From Bactrocera neohumeralis (Eukaryota > Arthropoda > Insecta > Diptera > Tephritidae): a stretch of 64,000 nt of DNA. A model generated the notes under the pieces. The model saw nothing but the letters and a program-made list of their open reading frames with translations. It was not told the DNA's origin and ran no database searches. Made by a program: the position numbers and the translations under genes. The stretch is from NCBI RefSeq assembly GCF_024586455.1, contig NC_065922.1:36204089-36268088 (forward strand), given 5' to 3'. Numbering within the stretch: position 1 is the first letter of the stretch; each line of letters opens with the position of its first letter. This document shows positions 59,863 to 64,000 of the stretch, piece by piece.

Positions 59863-62800
59863 TTAAGTAGCTTCGTTGCTGCTGGTTTGCAGCAATATTT
59901 TAATTAAACAATGTATGGTTTGCACGTCCAAGTTGAGCTTCTTGAACTCGTATAAATACCTTAGGTAGTTAACTGTACCGCTAAGATCAACCAAAATCAA
60001 CAAATTCGGCGTCAAATTATAGAAATTCACCACGGAATAGAGGCGTGCCAGCTCCACCTCTGACAATTCGCTAATAATACTTGGCTCAAGTGCGCTGGTG
60101 CTGATGAAGCTATGCAAAATGGACGCCATTGCACGACGCGTATTTTCGATGAACACTTTAAATTTCTCGAGTAGTGCGCCCATCAATTCGCTGGTCAGGA
60201 GTAGGTGCGTTTGTCTATACTTTTCCATATACAAGTCGATTAGTTTTATTTGCCAGACATCGTTGCCTTCGGGCTTGCGTTGGACGCGTTGAATTAGCTA
60301 GAAGGAAAAAAGAAAATTATTAGAAATTTATATTTTTTCAGATTTTTAGAAAAATGTGTTTAAAGGATTTTTAGTGAACAAAAGCAACAATCTAAAGAGG
60401 TTGTAGTTGTTGTTGTTGCGGCAGAGAAACAGTGCTGAAGAAATTTTGAGAATGGTGCCGAGTTAAGAGTCCTTGGCCGGATAAAGATCCAAATCCGTGT
60501 CCGTTCCGGTTACTTAGACCCGACTGTCGTGGGAACCTATAACAAGGTAGTTGACTTCGGCTACAGCGTTTACAGTTATAAGTTTTTATATTCTAAACAT
60601 CTTATATTGAGTTTGTCATCAAGTTGTGACATCCAGAAGGAAACGTCGAAGACCTTATAAAGAATAAACATATGTACATATGTATGTATAATAGCCGAGC
60701 AGATTTAGACATGACCATATGTCTATATGAAAAGATATCTGATCTGAAATTTTGCACACATAGTTTTCTCCCCAAAAGGCTCCTCATTTGTCGGAACCGC
60801 CGTTATCGGACCACATAGCATATAGCTTTCATACAAACTGACCGATCAAAATCAAGTTCTTGTATGGAAAACTTTTTTATTTCACTAGATATCTTCACGA
60901 AATTTGGCGTAGATTATTCTCCAAGTCAGCGCTATATTCTGCGAATAACTTGTTTAGATCGGACTATTATAGCATATAGCTGCCATATAAACCGAACGAT
61001 CAAAATCGAGTTCTTCTATGGAAAACTTTTTTCTTTAACAAAATATCTTCAGGAAATTTGGCATAGTTTATTGTTCAAAGCAACGCTACATTTTGCGAAT
61101 AAATTGTTTTGATCGGACCACTATAGCATATAGCTGCCACACAAACTGACCGATCAAAATCAAGTTCATGTAAGAAAAACTTTCTTATTTCATAAGATAT
61201 CTTCACGAAATTTTGCATAGATTCTTGTCTAAGGACACAGTACAATTTTCTAATATATTGTTCAGATCCGACCAACTATAGCGTATAGCTGCCTTATAAA
61301 CTGACCCATCAAAATCAAGTTATTGTATGAAAACTTGTTTATTTGTGAAGAAACTATAGCTTCGCTGCAACCGAAATTAACGTTTTTACTTGATTCTTTT
61401 TATATTAAAAGTTAAAACTCGCAAATCGGTCACTTTTCGATTTTTCAGCACTTCGCCTCAACGCACCAAAAATTTTCGAAAATTATAAATTATGAAAAAA
61501 TATAATCACTCACATTGAATGTAGTTAAATAAATGGGCAGCACATGCATTTTATCCTTGATAACAGCATTATAGAAGAGCATCGTCAACTGCTGTATTTT
61601 GAGCAGCTCGTCTTGTGTGATAATCTCTGCATCGATGTGTAGAAAGCGATCGGTGAAACTAGTAACGAATGGATCATTTGAGAAGCGCTCTAATGCGGTA
61701 GCGTTCACATGCCAGCACGTATATTGTTCGGTGGTAAGAGTTTGTGCGAAAAGACTCTTCAGACGATCGGGATCCTCGAGATGCGAAAGACAACCGGAAC
61801 GTTTTTTGATGTCTATGCAAGCAGAGTTCTCCAAAGCTTTGCTGTAGATATAAAAAATAACTAATTAATTGACAAAGTCGTAGAAGTGGGCTGTGACACC
61901 TACAGCAACTGCGCCCAATTGCGCTCCTTCTCAAAGCAAACCGGCCAATAATTGGCATCGTCTACAATCACCTTCTGCAAAGTGTGCAATGGTGGCAGCA
62001 TACAAGGCGCCATCGGTAGGCGACGCAACTCCTTGCTGCCCACCTCCAGCACTGATATCTGACAGAGACACAACTTCTTCGTGTCGATATCGCGTGGCAG
62101 AAAGAGGCGTGGTTCGACGGCCAGCACATATAAGTGACGAAAGGCTTGTAAATGATATCTGAAACGGTGTAATGAGGATTAAGTAAAAGTGAGGTATAAT
62201 AATAAGAATATAAAAAGTAAATAGTTTTTACAAAAAGTAATTTCTTTGGTTAAAAATATCAATATTCAATTACTGATACACGTTTGTCTAACCAAATCAA
62301 CTTTTTAGATCTTTTAGTAACGATTGCTACCTACTTATACATACCGATTATCGTTACTGTGATTTGGGAATTTCGGGAAGAAGGCACATATTAACGCGGC
62401 TACAGCTTCTGGTGTATTCGCAATGGTATAACGACCGGCGCCCAAAAACAACAAGCCCAGCGACATGTGTATAGCCATTTGCGAGCCGAATGTAACATTC
62501 GGATTATAATTGACACGACAACGATCACGAAAACTGATGCGCGAACGCAAATAGCGTATAATGCGTAATACTTCCAAGTCACCGGAACCGGCGAATACCA
62601 AGGATATGGAAATCAAAATAACCATAAGACAGCATTCGACAGTTGTATAGCCAGCGAATTCGAACACATGCTTACTTTGGAAACCAATAAATGTTTTCAA
62701 TGCTTTATGTAAGGTTTTGAAGGCTTCCTGATTCTCGCTGCCAGCATATTTCAGACCCATACAGAATGAGGCGCCCGCAATGACATTGCACCAAGCTTGA

Positions 62801-64000
62801 CTGTATGGAAAGAATTGCAGAATGGACACAAATTAAATTGTATATGACTGCTTTATCAAAATCGAGTAATCGCACTTACGCTTCGGATTCATAATCAACG
62901 CTCGTTTCGTACTTATCACCCCAATAGTAGGGACGTTCAAGATCTATTTTGAAATTTGACGGAAACTGTCCGAACAACCAATCCGCGTCCGACCTGATAT
63001 CGGACCAGAGTATTAGGCCGCGTGCTATGGTGCGCAGCATGAGCAAGTCGGGTCGTACCAAATCGAGTAGGTAATGCGTATTCGGTGGATTCATCCACTC
63101 GGCAACGGCACGATTGCCGGTGTTGAAGAACATTAGACCCAGCGCCAGTGTTGCACCCGGTGCAGTTACATCGATGTTGACGTTGTCGCCTTCGCGCACT
63201 TGAAACGAAGGCAATTTGTACTTCTCTTTTTGTGAACCGCTGAGCTGTCGCTTATTACCGCCGACCATATAGTAGTGCAATGTATCGGGTATTTGTAGAT
63301 CAAGTAAACCGGCCGGCGATTCACCAAGTCCCAAAGTTACCAAGCCCAAGGCAAGACCGGCGGTTAAAGCATACGATTCGCGTTCAACGCTGTTCTCCAT
63401 TTCAGGGCCGGGTGGACGACCTATCGGTGTGGAAATTAAATGTTAACGGTGATTATTGATAAACAAAATTAATCCATTAAATGTACCAATTTAATACCGA
63501 TTAAAACTTTTCTTCAACACTTACCCACTTCCTGTAGCAAAACCTCGGCTATATGGCGCTTCGCGGAGCCCTGATACAAAAATCCAATGCCCATCAACGA
63601 AGCCACCTGAATATTCTGTGGTATATCCAACTCCAGCGCCGTGGTAGGCAATAATGCTTCAATATGTACGCTCAACAGTTTTGTTGTTGTTGTATCCATA
63701 GTACCACGATGTGTTGCCGAAATGCCCAAGAGTAAACCGACGCTCGTCATCTCTTCACACTTCACCAAATATTCATAAATACTCATAAACGAAAGTGTTT
63801 TGAGATGACCATTAAGGCCGAGACCCATAAGAAAGCCAGCATGTTCCGTGGAGACATCTTCTTGACCTTTCGGTTTATTATAAACAATCCACGTGGAGTC
63901 AACATCACGCGCATTTGGTGAAATTTTCAAACCAGCCGCAACACCATTATGAAATGACGGCCAGAGACTCATATTTGGTGGCAATTCAATTTGTTGCATT
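59863..64000 (-). CDS. shtd: Anaphase-promoting complex subunit 1, C-terminal part
   Basis: Six exons on the minus strand: 64000-63525 (continues beyond the window), 63420-62880, 62800-62345, 62158-61904, 61841-61514 and 60297-59863. Phases agree (1, 2, 2, 2, 0) and the stop is TAA at 59865-59863. About 829 residues are visible. The first exon reads WPSFHNGVAAGLKI, then TSVGLLLGISATHRGTMD and MGIGFLYQGSAKRHIAEVLL. Later come GRPPGPEM.N, CPGATLAL-like APGATLALGL, AGASFCMGLKYAGSEN, DNRYHLQA and VWQIKLIDLY. These are, in order, the PC-repeat and C-terminal blocks of APC1. APC1 is the largest scaffold of the APC/C, the ubiquitin ligase that triggers anaphase and mitotic exit. The ATG at 63999 is internal. 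The donor after exon 61904 is GTAGGT, unusual but required by phase and protein alignment. Confidence 0.96.
60725..61383 (+). repeat. Tandem repeat of about 154 bp, four copies, in an APC1 intron
   Basis: The marker CTATAGCATATAGCTGCCA (or a close variant) recurs near 60808, 60961, 61115 and 61269, a period of 153-154 bases. Each unit also contains ACTGACCGATCAAAATCAAG (variants) and an ATATCTTCACGAAATTT block. The array ends at CTTCGCTGCAACCGAAATTA (61364-61383), a motif related to the start of the dispersed repeat at 14092. It lies in the intron 61513-60298. Confidence 0.85.

Noticed and set aside
1..64000. tRNA, rRNA or CRISPR array
   Set aside because: No cloverleaf with a GGTTCGAATCC-type box, no rRNA-like block and no regularly spaced direct repeat with unique spacers was seen. 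The only regular tandem (154 bp) has no spacers.

Overview
The window is nuclear DNA from a higher (schizophoran) fly. It is AT-rich, its genes carry short GT-AG introns, and the coding sequence is clearly dipteran. Dense mariner and non-LTR debris and palindromic TACATACATATGTATGTA microsatellites suggest a tephritid fruit fly, but this species-level placement is an inference.

Layout. (1) 1-4330, plus strand: the 3' end of a large, highly charged, disordered protein gene of unknown function. It needs a reading-frame change near 1011-1055. (2) 4330-47760: about 43 kb with no convincing protein-coding gene. It holds a Helitron helicase relic, several mariner families as dead or internally deleted copies, 3' ends of non-LTR retrotransposons, TTAA-flanked short elements, and long A/T simple-sequence blocks. 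A few GC-richer unique patches could be leader exons or enhancers. (3) 47760-49906, plus: a complete adenosylhomocysteinase gene (five coding exons, 431 residues). (4) 54762-58627, plus: a complete SLC10-family (bile acid:sodium symporter-like) gene of three coding exons and 458 residues. Its first coding intron carries a mariner nested in an older repeat, followed by an RNase H relic of a non-LTR element. (5) 59863-64000, minus: the last six exons of the APC1 gene (anaphase-promoting complex subunit 1; shattered in Drosophila), truncated by the window edge. One intron contains a four-copy tandem repeat of about 154 bp.

The genes do not form a functional unit. AHCY clears S-adenosylhomocysteine, the SLC10 protein is a membrane transporter, and APC1 is the scaffold of a cell-cycle ubiquitin ligase. 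SLC10 and APC1 converge tail to tail. No tRNA, rRNA or CRISPR array was seen.

The most unusual signals are: the TTAA-bounded terminal-inverted-repeat element at 27942-28676 and its relatives, two of which abut on one TTAA; mariner copies that share the same stop codon or the same deletion; a repeated basic-helix plus S-x-E-N-L-D motif in the first protein; and a 19-nt-arm hairpin upstream of AHCY.
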